64,000 bases of DNA from Candidatus Syntrophocurvum alkaliphilum. Its GTDB lineage: Bacteria; Bacillota; Syntrophomonadia; Syntrophomonadales; Syntrophomonadaceae. Each line of letters begins with the position of its first letter. The stretch's first letter is position 1. The stretch covers positions 1,792,001 to 1,856,000 of the forward strand of contig NZ_CP046457.1 in NCBI RefSeq assembly GCF_009734445.1, written 5' to 3'. The notes under the pieces are model-generated. The model was not told where the DNA came from. It saw only the letters and a program-made list of their open reading frames with translations, and searched no databases. Below, in pieces: positions 18,684 to 26,891 of this stretch. Position numbers and translations under genes: made by a program.

Positions 18684-19574
18684 TTAATCCTCCATAGTAT
18701 ATTTAGAAACATCTCGGTGTTTTACAGTTACGTTATATCCCAGTCTATTGAGTTGTTTGCCTATATAATCAGTTATAGCAACTGATCGGTGCTGCCCACC
18801 TGTACATCCTATAGCAATTGAAAGATTAGTTTTTCCTTCAGTAATATAATTAGGTATTAAAAACTTCAACAGATTTAAGAAACGACGAATAAATGATTTT
18901 GTAATTGACGATTCTAAAACATAGTCAATTACCTCAGTATCCTGACCAGTCATATTTTTCATTACTGGATCATAATAAGGATTTGGTATAAACCTTACAT
19001 CCATGATTAAATCAGTATCTAATGGTATACCTGCCTTATATCCAAAAGAGATTAAACTAATTGAAAACCCACCTGAATTTTCATCACTACTATACAGTGT
19101 TAAAAGCTTTTCCTTTAAATCTCTAGGGGAAATATTAGATGTATCTATTATCACATTTGCCTTACCTCTTAGTTCTTCTAACATGCTGCGTTCATTCTGT
19201 ATAGCCTCTAACAATCTTCCTTCCGGAGCTAACGGATGTCTTCTGCGCGTTTCTTTAAACCTGCGAATTAGAACCTCATTAGATGCTTCTAAAAATAAAA
19301 TTTCATACTTTATATTATTTTGTTTTAGCTCAATAAGTGCATTGAAAAGATCGTGAAAAAACTCTCCTCCTCTAACATCCATAACTAAAGCTACTTTGTT
19401 TATTTTTCCCTCTGATTGCATGCTCAATTCTGTAAACTTAGTCAGTAAAGTTGGGGGTAAATTGTCTACACAAAAGTAACCCCAATCTTCTAAGTAGTTT
19501 ACAACCTGGGTTTTTCCTGCACCAGATAAACCTGTAATTATGAGTACTTGAAAGTTATCATTTTTCTTTTCCAC
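18684..19574 (-). CDS. rapZ: RapZ/YvcJ family nucleotide-binding protein
   Basis: A 296-residue P-loop protein. The Walker A GLSGAGKT (about residues 15-22), DVRGGEFF, the RRRHPL segment and the C-terminal GCTGGQHRSV motif identify the RapZ/YvcJ family. In Bacillus YvcJ hydrolyses GTP and affects competence; in E. coli RapZ is an RNA-binding adaptor controlling GlmS. The start is GTG 19574, eight bases after a run of G residues, which overlaps the end of the upstream PHP gene by 37 bases, so the two are probably coupled. Confidence 0.95.
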   Translation of the reverse strand: MEKKNDNFQVLIITGLSGAGKTQVVNYLEDWGYFCVDNLPPTLLTKFTELSMQSEGKINKVALVMDVRGGEFFHDLFNALIELKQNNIKYEILFLEASNEVLIRRFKETRRRHPLAPEGRLLEAIQNERSMLEELRGKANVIIDTSNISPRDLKEKLLTLYSSDENSGGFSISLISFGYKAGIPLDTDLIMDVRFIPNPYYDPVMKNMTGQDTEVIDYVLESSITKSFIRRFLNLLKFLIPNYITEGKTNLSIAIGCTGGQHRSVAITDYIGKQLNRLGYNVTVKHRDVSKYTMED

Positions 19575-20326
19575 TCTATATTCCCCCCCATATGAAGTGA
19601 ATTCACAACTCGTTCAGGCTTTATACCCAAGGATTCAACCAACTTACTTCCATACTTAAGGTCGCCTACGGTTTTTTTAAAGTGAGAATCACTATTCACA
19701 ATAAAGTTTGCTCCAACCCTTTCTGCTTTTATTATATCAGATATTTCAGGATACTCATGACCACAGTTAATCTCAAATAATACCTGATTGTCTCGACATG
19801 CTTCTGCTACTTGCTCAATATCTACATTAAAAAATAATCCTGGGTGGGAAAGAATATCAACCTCGGGGTTTCTTGAAAGCGCTTCTATTATAGCAATTGT
19901 ATTGTTTTTTACTGCTTTAGCCCGCTCTTTTTTCCCCAAATGACGAAGGGAATTTTGCAGAAAAAGGTTTAATCCATCAGCTATTGAAGTTGGCAATGTA
20001 TATGGATGCAGTCCTATTATCAATATGTCCAAGCTTTTCATTACTTCCTTATCTATATCAAGAGTACCTTTAAAGTCCCTAACGTTAGCTTCAGCACCCA
20101 AAAGTATTTTTAAACCTAAATCTCTACTATTTATTTCGTTAATCTTTTTTCTTAATTGTAAATAAACATCACAATTTTTAACTCCAATAACCGCAGCTAA
20201 AGGCCCATGGTCAGTCACCGCCACCTCTTTCAAGCCTTTTTGCAGAGCAACTTCAGCTATTTCTTCAACTGTCTGATTACCATCACTAGCCCTACAATGA
20301 ACATGATAATCTCCATAAAACTCCAA
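19538..20326 (-). CDS. PHP-domain phosphoesterase (YcdX-like)
   Basis: A 262-residue PHP-domain protein. The metal-binding histidine sets DYHVHCRASDG (N-terminal HxH), VTDHGP, ILLGAEANV, DILSHPGLF and NSDSHFKK are all present. The family includes histidinol-phosphate phosphatase and trinuclear-zinc phosphatases such as YcdX; the substrate cannot be assigned. It overlaps rapZ by 37 bases and starts the leftward PHP-rapZ-yvcK-whiA group. Its 5' side is an AT-rich space occupied by repeat copy A. Confidence 0.85.
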   Translation of the reverse strand: MEFYGDYHVHCRASDGNQTVEEIAEVALQKGLKEVAVTDHGPLAAVIGVKNCDVYLQLRKKINEINSRDLGLKILLGAEANVRDFKGTLDIDKEVMKSLDILIIGLHPYTLPTSIADGLNLFLQNSLRHLGKKERAKAVKNNTIAIIEALSRNPEVDILSHPGLFFNVDIEQVAEACRDNQVLFEINCGHEYPEISDIIKAERVGANFIVNSDSHFKKTVGDLKYGSKLVESLGIKPERVVNSLHMGGNIEWKRKMITFKYS

Positions 20327-20374
20327 AAATCACACCTCCACTTATATATAGAGACAAAGGACATTAATAAAAAA

Positions 20375-20604
20375 TTGATACCACTGCAAAGAGTAACTAC
20401 AACAAACTTAAGGCTTAGCAAACATGTTTATCTAAGTCCCGAATAGCAAGGCGTGGTGCATAGATCACGGCTAAGTATAAATAAAAAATCATTTTAGATA
20501 ATAAGTGCTAAGCTAAAATGAAGGTAAAGACCGATGAGTGGCGTGATAAACATGTTTGCTCAGCCGATTCCATACTCTAAGTTTAGCTTTTTGCAGTGGA
20601 ATTA
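20375..20604. repeat. MITE-like element, family 1 copy A
   Basis: About 230 bp with inverted ends close to TTGATTCYRCTGCAAAAAG and internal inverted arms GGCTGAGCAAACATGTTTAT (the outer arm here reads GGCTTAGC). A central palindrome CATTTTAG...CTAAAATG is also present. The same element recurs at 32761, 35075, 38225 and 58264 at full length and at 49815, 54915 and 61583 in reduced form. No open frame of note; mobility is inferred from copy number and inverted ends. Confidence 0.88.
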
Positions 20605-20929
20605 AATTCAAAATTAAGAATTCAAAATTAAAAATTAAAAATTCCATTTAGTGTATTACTAATATTTCCCGAGACCCCTGAGTTAATGTAAGTGATACAA
20701 TTATGCTGTTTATAAAAACATTTAATTTCTAATGATTTAAAATACCATTATTCAAATTTACCCTAAGGGTTGTTGAGCTAATTATATACAGCATAAATAA
20801 TAATTATTTGCATTTTCACTATTCTTTCTTTTTATTATGAAGATATTATTCAAATAACACGTTTTTATGAAAAAAGATGTTGAAAAAACACCAATTATGA
20901 ATTAGGGTACTATATGTATAGTGAAATAA
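20605..20929. other. AT-rich intergenic stretch without a recognised gene
   Basis: Begins with scraps of the AATTAAGAATTCAAAATT word that edges other repeats, then unique AT-rich DNA. Near the end, ACTATA-TG-TATAGT (20909-20922) forms a small palindrome that could be an operator of the opp genes. Nothing else is supported. Confidence 0.6.
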
Positions 20930-20959
20930 TTTTTTCACCAAAAGCATTAGGTGAAAAAA
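20930..20959 (+). promoter_or_regulatory. Inverted repeat upstream of the opp operon
   Basis: TTTTTTCACC (20930-20939) and GGTGAAAAAA (20950-20959) are perfect complements separated by ten bases, 45 bases before oppB; a further TCACC follows at about 20970. It could be an operator, for example for the RpiR regulator at the end of the gene set, or an RNA hairpin. Function is inference. Confidence 0.4.
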
Positions 20960-21004
20960 ATTTATCACCTTAGAAAACAATCTTGTTTGGGGAGAAAGAA
21001 ACAT

Positions 21005-22009
21005 ATGAGAGACTATTTAATAAAGAGGTTATTACTAGCAATACCTACTATTCTGGGTGTTACAATATTAGTATTTTTATTATTACATATGATTCCCGGT
21101 TGCCCAGCACAGGTAATGCTCTACCCTAGAGGTACAGCAGAAGAAATTGAAGCACTTCGAGTACAGTTAGGACTACACCAACCTTTAATTACACAATACA
21201 TTCAATGGCTAGGCAATGCTGTACAGTTTGATTTAGGTAACTCTGTTAGAACAGGTGAAGAGGTTCTAAATATTATAATTAGACATTTTCCCGCTACTAT
21301 AGAATTAGCTCTTGCAGCTTTATTAATTGCTGTAGTATTCGGTATTCCTTTAGGTGTTATTGCCGCTCAAAAACGCAATTCAATAATTGATTATATTACC
21401 ACCACCTTGTCACTAGCAGGTGTATCAATCCCTGTATTCTGGTTAGGTTTGATGTTAATATTTGTTTTTTCAGTAATTCTAGGATGGTTCCCCGTTTCGG
21501 GACGAATGACAATGGGAGCATCCATGCCAATTGTTACTGGGATGTACACAATAGATGCATTAATTGCTGGTAATTATGATGCTTTTCTCACAGCATTAAA
21601 ACATTTAGCACTCCCAGCTATATCCTTAGCAACTATTCCTTTAGCTATTATTGTTAGGATTACGCGCTCAAGTATGCTTGATGTTTTATCTCAGGATTAT
21701 ATTCGTACTGCCAAAGCAAAAGGACTTCCAACGAGACGTATTATATATAAACATGCCCTTAAAAACGCCTTAATTCCCGTTGTTACTGTTATCGGTTTGC
21801 AATTAGGCAGAATGATGGGTGGAGCCATCTTAACTGAAACAGTTTTTTCATGGCCAGGAATAGGAATGGTAGTTGTATCATCTATTGGGGTCAGAGATTA
21901 TCCAATAGTACAAGGTATTATATTAGTTATTGCCTTAGGGTTTGTTTTGATAAATATTTTAGTAGATGTAATCTATGCTTATCTTGATCCAAGAATCAGA
22001 TATAACTAA
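21005..22009 (+). CDS. oppB: Oligopeptide ABC transporter, permease OppB/DppB
   Basis: A 334-residue inner-membrane permease with six predicted helices. The N-terminal MRDYLIKRLLLAIPTILGV and the cytosolic EAA loop (YIRTAKAKGLPTRRIIYKHALKNALIPV, about residue 235) are typical of DppB/OppB. ATG 21005 follows GGAGAAAG at a good distance; a GTG frame to 20951 runs through the inverted repeat and is not favoured. First gene of oppB-C-D-F-A. Confidence 0.94.
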   Translation: MRDYLIKRLLLAIPTILGVTILVFLLLHMIPGCPAQVMLYPRGTAEEIEALRVQLGLHQPLITQYIQWLGNAVQFDLGNSVRTGEEVLNIIIRHFPATIELALAALLIAVVFGIPLGVIAAQKRNSIIDYITTTLSLAGVSIPVFWLGLMLIFVFSVILGWFPVSGRMTMGASMPIVTGMYTIDALIAGNYDAFLTALKHLALPAISLATIPLAIIVRITRSSMLDVLSQDYIRTAKAKGLPTRRIIYKHALKNALIPVVTVIGLQLGRMMGGAILTETVFSWPGIGMVVVSSIGVRDYPIVQGIILVIALGFVLINILVDVIYAYLDPRIRYN

Positions 22010-22030
22010 TAGCTAGGTGGTGAAGATTGA

Positions 22031-22936
22031 ATGGAAGCTAATGTTACAACACAAGAAGTAAAAACTGAAGAATTTACTAAAAGAAGCTTAGTAAAAGAAA
22101 CTACAAAACAATTCAAAAAGCATAAATTAGCTGTTATTAGCTTTTACATAGTAATTTTTATTCTGCTGATGGGTGCTTTTGCTCCAATTATAGCTCCTGA
22201 GGATCCTATTACTCCTCAACCTGAAAACAGGTTACAAGCTGGTTTTTGGGCTGGTAACAATGAGCAAATATTGGGAACAGATGAATTAGGAAGAGATATT
22301 TTTAGTCGCGTTATATATGGTGTGCAAATTTCCTTAAAGGTAGGGTTTATGGTAATTACTATAACTGCTGTGGTTGGAACAGCTATAGGTGTTATAGCTG
22401 GTTATTTTGGGGGTGTAATAGATCTCATTGTAATGAGGATTATAGATATTTTTCTATCTTTCCCACCCCTTTTACTTGCACTAGCAGTAGTTGCTGTATT
22501 AGGAACTGGCTTGGAAAAGGCAATGTTAGCCATCTCCATTGTCTATATCCCCCAAATGGCTAGAATAGTCCGGGGGTCAGTACTAACTGTAAAAGAATTA
22601 CCTTATATAAACGCAAGTAAAGTTATAGGTGCAAAATCTAGTTGGATTATTACCAGACACGTTCTACCTAATGTTTTACCACCTGCTATTGTATTTTTAA
22701 CCTTACTACTAGCAGATGCAATACTTTATACAGCTGCACTTGGTTTTCTAGGTATTGGTATAGATCCTTCTACACCAGAATGGGGTGCAATGTTAAGTAA
22801 TGGTAGAGATTATTTAATATTAGGATACTGGTGGGTAACAGTTTTCCCTGGTCTTATGATTATGATATCAGTACTAGCATTCAACCTATTAGGGGACGGG
22901 TTACGTGAAGCCTTAGATCCTAAAATGGATATATAA
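22031..22936 (+). CDS. oppC: Oligopeptide ABC transporter, permease OppC/DppC
   Basis: A 301-residue second permease. The OppC N-terminal soluble segment, GTDELGRDIFSRVIYG and the EAA loop YINASKVIGAKSSWIITRHVLPNVLPP identify it. Six helices follow the first membrane segment. ATG 22031 follows AGGTGGTG, 22 bases after oppB. It forms the membrane channel with OppB. Confidence 0.94.
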   Translation: MEANVTTQEVKTEEFTKRSLVKETTKQFKKHKLAVISFYIVIFILLMGAFAPIIAPEDPITPQPENRLQAGFWAGNNEQILGTDELGRDIFSRVIYGVQISLKVGFMVITITAVVGTAIGVIAGYFGGVIDLIVMRIIDIFLSFPPLLLALAVVAVLGTGLEKAMLAISIVYIPQMARIVRGSVLTVKELPYINASKVIGAKSSWIITRHVLPNVLPPAIVFLTLLLADAILYTAALGFLGIGIDPSTPEWGAMLSNGRDYLILGYWWVTVFPGLMIMISVLAFNLLGDGLREALDPKMDI

Positions 22937-22951
22937 AGGGGGATTCTTTGG

Positions 22952-23929
22952 ATGGAACCCATTTTAGACATAAGAAATCTTAAAGTTAAATTTAAAAGTG
23001 ATGATAAAATTGTTCGCGCAGTAGATGGTGTGAATCTACAGATAAACAGAGGGGAAACAGTAGGTTTAGTAGGCGAATCAGGATGTGGAAAAAGTGTAAC
23101 ATCTTTAGCCATTATGGGCTTACTTCCGAATAATGGGGATATATCTGATGGTTCTGTCTACTTTAAGGGAAGAGATTTAGTTAAGGCACCAGAAAAAAAA
23201 ATGCAAAAAATTAGAGGTAATGAAATTTCCATGATATTTCAAGACCCCATGACATCACTTAACCCTGTTTTAACTATTGCTGAACAGTTAGAGGAAGTCA
23301 TTCGAATACATGAAGGTGGAAGTAAAAAGGCAATTCGCAATAAAGCTATAGATCTTTTAAATATAGTTAAAATACCAGATGCCAATAGACGTATTTTAGA
23401 ATACCCTCATCAAATGAGTGGGGGTATTAGACAAAGGATTATGATAGCTATTGCCTTAGCTTGTAATCCAACACTGTTAATTGCAGATGAGCCTACAACT
23501 GCTTTAGATGTAACTGTACAAGCCCAAATTTTATCTTTAATAAAAGAGCTTCAGGATGAGCTAGGAACTGCGGTTTTGCTAATATCTCATGATTTAGGAG
23601 TTATTGCCCAAGTTGTAGATAAGGTTTCGGTCATGTATGCAGGACAAATTGTTGAATCTGCTAAAACTCATAACTTTTTTGCATCTCCTAAACATCCATA
23701 TAGTATAGGTTTGCTAGAAACTATACCTAAAATAGATGAATGTCAGGATGAATTAGTTGAGATAAAAGGGATGGTACCAGACTTATCAGAGGAATTTACA
23801 GGGTGTCGCTTTTACTCTCGTTGTCCAAAAGCGATAGATGGTTGCAATACTATTAATCCTAGCTTAATACAAGATAATGAATCTTTAGTAAGATGTTTAC
23901 TTTATTCAGATAAGGTGATGAACCAATGA
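22952..23929 (+). CDS. oppD: Oligopeptide ABC transporter, ATPase OppD/DppD
   Basis: A 325-residue ABC ATPase. Walker A GESGCGKSV (about residues 39-47), Q-loop FQDPMTSLNP, signature MSGGIRQR (an unusual GGI in place of GGM/GGQ), Walker B LLIADEPTTALD and switch LLISHD are present, followed by the C-terminal oligopeptide domain with its Cys motif GCRFYSRCPKA. It overlaps oppF by four bases (ATGA), so the two ATPases are made in step. Confidence 0.95.
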   Translation: MEPILDIRNLKVKFKSDDKIVRAVDGVNLQINRGETVGLVGESGCGKSVTSLAIMGLLPNNGDISDGSVYFKGRDLVKAPEKKMQKIRGNEISMIFQDPMTSLNPVLTIAEQLEEVIRIHEGGSKKAIRNKAIDLLNIVKIPDANRRILEYPHQMSGGIRQRIMIAIALACNPTLLIADEPTTALDVTVQAQILSLIKELQDELGTAVLLISHDLGVIAQVVDKVSVMYAGQIVESAKTHNFFASPKHPYSIGLLETIPKIDECQDELVEIKGMVPDLSEEFTGCRFYSRCPKAIDGCNTINPSLIQDNESLVRCLLYSDKVMNQ

Positions 23930-24894
23930 TGAAAGAAAAAATATTAGAAGTTAAAAACCTAACTAAATATTTTCCTATTAAAAAAGGACTATTTGGGAAA
24001 CAAGTTGATTGGCTTAAAGCAGTAGATGATATTAGCTTTACTGTTTACAAAGGCGAAACTTTTGGGTTGGTTGGTGAAAGCGGATGTGGTAAATCCACAA
24101 CTAGCAACCTTTTATTACAACTAATTGAAGCCGATAGTGGAAGTGTCCATTTTAAAGGCAAAAACATCTTTGAGGGCAACACTAAATCAACACGTGAATT
24201 ACGAAAAAAAATTCAAGTAGTATTCCAAGATCCTTATGCTTCTCTTGATCCTAAATGGCGGGTAGGAAATATTATCGAAGAACCACTAATACTTCATAAA
24301 ATTGGAACTCCAAAAGAACGTCAAAATAGAGCTTTACAGTTAATGGAATATGTAGGCCTAAGACAAGATTATTACTATCGCTACCCGCACGAATTCAGTG
24401 GTGGTCAAAGGCAAAGAATAGGCATTGCGAGAGCTCTTGCCTTAAATCCAGAGATAATAGTAGCCGATGAACCCGTATCCGCTTTAGATGTTTCTATACA
24501 AGCCCAGATAATAAATATGTTTAAAAGGCTACAGGAAGAATTTAACCTAACCTATGTCTTCATAGCCCATGATTTAAGTGTTGTAAAACATATTAGTGAC
24601 CGAGTTGCAGTTATGTATTTAGGAAAAATTGTGGAGTTAGCAACTACACAGCAACTATTCAATAATCCAAAGCATCCTTATACAATAGGTTTGCTCTCAT
24701 CAATTCCTGTAGCTGATCCTTCTAAAAAACAAGAAATGAAGTCAATGGAGGGGGAAGTACCAAGTCCCATTAATCCCCCAGAGGGATGCAGATTTCATCC
24801 AAGGTGCCCACATGCAATAGATAAATGCAGTGAAGAATCACCGACACTAAAAGAAATTGAGAAGGGTCATACGGTAAGTTGTCACTTGTATTAA
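23926..24894 (+). CDS. oppF: Oligopeptide ABC transporter, ATPase OppF/DppF
   Basis: A 322-residue partner ATPase. Walker A GESGCGKSTT, Q-loop FQDPYASLDPKW, signature FSGGQRQRIGIARAL, Walker B IIVADEPVSALD and the C-terminal motif GCRFHPRCPHA are all intact. The N-terminal KNLTKYFPIKKGLFG is typical for OppF. Last gene before a 361-base gap that holds the folded element and then oppA. Confidence 0.95.
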   Translation: MMKEKILEVKNLTKYFPIKKGLFGKQVDWLKAVDDISFTVYKGETFGLVGESGCGKSTTSNLLLQLIEADSGSVHFKGKNIFEGNTKSTRELRKKIQVVFQDPYASLDPKWRVGNIIEEPLILHKIGTPKERQNRALQLMEYVGLRQDYYYRYPHEFSGGQRQRIGIARALALNPEIIVADEPVSALDVSIQAQIINMFKRLQEEFNLTYVFIAHDLSVVKHISDRVAVMYLGKIVELATTQQLFNNPKHPYTIGLLSSIPVADPSKKQEMKSMEGEVPSPINPPEGCRFHPRCPHAIDKCSEESPTLKEIEKGHTVSCHLY

Positions 24895-24906
24895 AGAAAT
24901 TAAATA

Positions 24907-25152
24907 TTGATTCCACTGCAAGAGCCCCTTAGATAGTACGACATCTTGCGTATATAAAGATAAGGAGCACTTGACGGAGCAAGGTAGTATTACCCGGTGA
25001 AAGCGGAGTTAGAAAAGGGGCGCGTCACAGGACGTGACGCGAAGGCTATCGCTCCAAGGACGGAGCGTTAGCCTGGTACCCTTTTATAACGTAGCTTGAA
25101 CCGTAGGTAATACACCTTGTGGAGTCTGGCGACGTTCTTTATATACGCAAGA
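24907..25152 (+). ncRNA. Candidate structured RNA element with two AGGAC-loop hairpins
   Basis: A nested fold is readable by eye: outer 17-bp stem TCTTGCGTATATAAAGA (24944-24960) with 25136-25152; CAAGGT and TATTACC (24980-24994) with GGTAATA and ACCTTG (25106-25119); CGGT (24995-24998) with ACCG (25100-25103); GTTA-AAAAGGG (25008-25019) with CCCTTTT-TAAC (25079-25090). Enclosed are two hairpins, CGCGTCAC-AGGAC-GTGACGCG (25021-25041) and a 12-bp stem with loop AAGGAC (25044-25073). It is clearly more GC-rich than its surroundings. The left edge TTGATTCCACTGCAA matches the end of the family 1 MITEs. It has no useful open frame. It could be an RNA leader of oppA, an independent RNA, or a palindromic mobile element; I do not recognise the family. 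Confidence 0.5.
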
Positions 25153-25255
25153 GGGGTTAGTTTAATTTTTTGTAATAAAATAAATATTTCTAAGCTCTTA
25201 GCTTCGGTAAGAATCCGAAGTTAATATAAAAATTCTTTAGGGAGGGATTTGTTTA

Positions 25256-26821
25256 ATGTCTAAGAAGAAAGTTTTCACTACTCTGTTGTTATTGGTTTTT
25301 GTGTTTAGTTTCACGCTTGCTGGCTGTGGTGGAGAAGGAACCGGAGAAGTAGATGATACAACCATCTTTACAGTAGCAAGAAGTACTGACGCTGACCTAA
25401 TTGATCCAGGCTATGCTTGGGCTGAAGGTGACATTGACCCAGTTTATCACGTTTTTGATGGATTACTTCAGTTTAAAAACGATGACTTAGATGTAGCACC
25501 AGCATTAGCTACCGATTGGGAAATGTCTGAGGATGGTAAAACATGGACTTTTTATCTACGCGATGATGTAAAATTCCATGATGGTACAGATTTCAATGCA
25601 GATGCTGTTGTTTTCTCTTTTGAGAGAGTACTAGATGAAGATCACCCCTACTACGGTGTTGTACAAGGTGGTTACTCATACCTTAATTACCTAATGGGTG
25701 ATGTAATAACAGAAGTACGTGCAATTGATGAATTTACAGTTGAAATAGAGCTAGAACAAAAATTTGCTCCATTCATAACCTATATGGCGCACTACTCTCA
25801 ATTTATAGTTAGCCCAACTGCAGTTGAAAAATATGGCGAGAATTTCCCCCAAAATCCAGTAGGTACTGGTCCATTTGTATTTGAAGATTGGAGACAAGGT
25901 GAGTACATAAGACTTGCGGCTAATGATAACTACTGGGGTGAAAAGCCGGAAATTGACACTTTAATATTTAAGGTAGTTCCAGAAACATCAACCCGTTTAA
26001 TGGAATTACAAACAGGACAAGTAGATGCTATTAAACATATAGACCCAGCACAAATATATGCTGTTCAAAATGATGATAATATAGATTTACTTACAGTTCC
26101 AGGTGCTAATCTCTTCATGGGATTAATTAATGTAACCAAAGAACCTCTTGATGATCCAACATTTAGAAAAGCACTTAACCATGCAATTGATATGGATGCC
26201 CTTGTAGATGTAATTTATGAAGGTACCGGAACAAGAGCTATAAATGCTTTACCTCCTACTGTATTTGCCTTTGATGAAACTGCTGGACCATATGAGTATG
26301 ACCCTGAAAAAGCAAAACAATTACTAGCAGATGCAGGATACCCTGAGGGAACAGAAATAGAACTTGCATCCTTTACTCATGCTCGTTCCTATATATCACA
26401 ACCTGTACAAGTAGCTGAGATTATTAGAGCTGATTTACAAAGAATAGGTCTAGACGTTGACATTAATGTTGTAGAATGGGGTACTCTTACTGAAATGAGA
26501 CAAAGTAGAGAGTTTGACGTAGCCTTATATGGTTGGTATGACGTTCCTTATCCAAGTAACTTCTTAAGAACAATGATGCTTGGTGGAAACCAATCCGGAT
26601 ATGAGCCACAAGAGCTAGTAGACATAGCTGATCAGGCTTTAGCTACTTATGATGAAGCAGAACAAGAAAAGCTATATAAAGAGCTTCAGCAAGAATACTA
26701 TGAACAAGCTCCTATAATACCAATTGCTCACAGTAATTACTCCGCAGCAGTTCGATCAGATATTGAAGGATTTCAATTAGATATTATGGGTAATGTACTA
26801 ATGCATGATGTAATTAAGTAA
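25256..26821 (+). CDS. oppA: Oligopeptide-binding lipoprotein, OppA/DppA family
   Basis: A 521-residue extracellular solute-binding protein (SBP family 5) anchored as a lipoprotein: signal MSKKKVFTTLLLLVFVFSF ending in lipobox LAGC (Cys about residue 24). LATDWEMSEDGKTWTFYLRD and NPVGTGPFVFEDW are family landmarks. It delivers peptides to OppBCDF. ATG 25256 follows GGGAGGG. The leader holds a small hairpin CTTCGG-N7-CCGAAG (25202-25220) and, upstream, the folded element, which may set its expression apart from oppBCDF. Confidence 0.95.
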   Translation: MSKKKVFTTLLLLVFVFSFTLAGCGGEGTGEVDDTTIFTVARSTDADLIDPGYAWAEGDIDPVYHVFDGLLQFKNDDLDVAPALATDWEMSEDGKTWTFYLRDDVKFHDGTDFNADAVVFSFERVLDEDHPYYGVVQGGYSYLNYLMGDVITEVRAIDEFTVEIELEQKFAPFITYMAHYSQFIVSPTAVEKYGENFPQNPVGTGPFVFEDWRQGEYIRLAANDNYWGEKPEIDTLIFKVVPETSTRLMELQTGQVDAIKHIDPAQIYAVQNDDNIDLLTVPGANLFMGLINVTKEPLDDPTFRKALNHAIDMDALVDVIYEGTGTRAINALPPTVFAFDETAGPYEYDPEKAKQLLADAGYPEGTEIELASFTHARSYISQPVQVAEIIRADLQRIGLDVDINVVEWGTLTEMRQSREFDVALYGWYDVPYPSNFLRTMMLGGNQSGYEPQELVDIADQALATYDEAEQEKLYKELQQEYYEQAPIIPIAHSNYSAAVRSDIEGFQLDIMGNVLMHDVIK

Positions 26822-26833
26822 AAATAGGGTATA

Positions 26834-26860
26834 GGCAGGGGGGACACTTTACTCCCTGCC
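26834..26860 (+). terminator. Hairpin between oppA and the amidohydrolase gene
   Basis: GGCAGGG (26834-26840) pairs with CCCTGCC (26854-26860), followed by GTCTCTTATAAT. The U tract is poor, so this is at best a partial terminator, possibly lowering expression of the downstream gene relative to the abundant binding protein. Confidence 0.45.
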
Positions 26861-26891
26861 GTCTCTTATAATAAATAAGGGGAGTTTAAAA

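Noticed and set aside
20375-20604. Hammerhead-like core (GATGAG) in the MITE consensus
   Set aside because: The text is ACCGATGAGTGG, lacking CTGATGA and a matching GAAA, so no ribozyme core is present.
24907-25152. Group II intron or IscB/TnpB-type guide RNA explanation for the folded element
   Set aside because: No domain V-like hairpin, no reverse transcriptase, IscB or TnpB gene nearby, and the hairpin loops do not fit what I know of those RNAs; left as unclassified.
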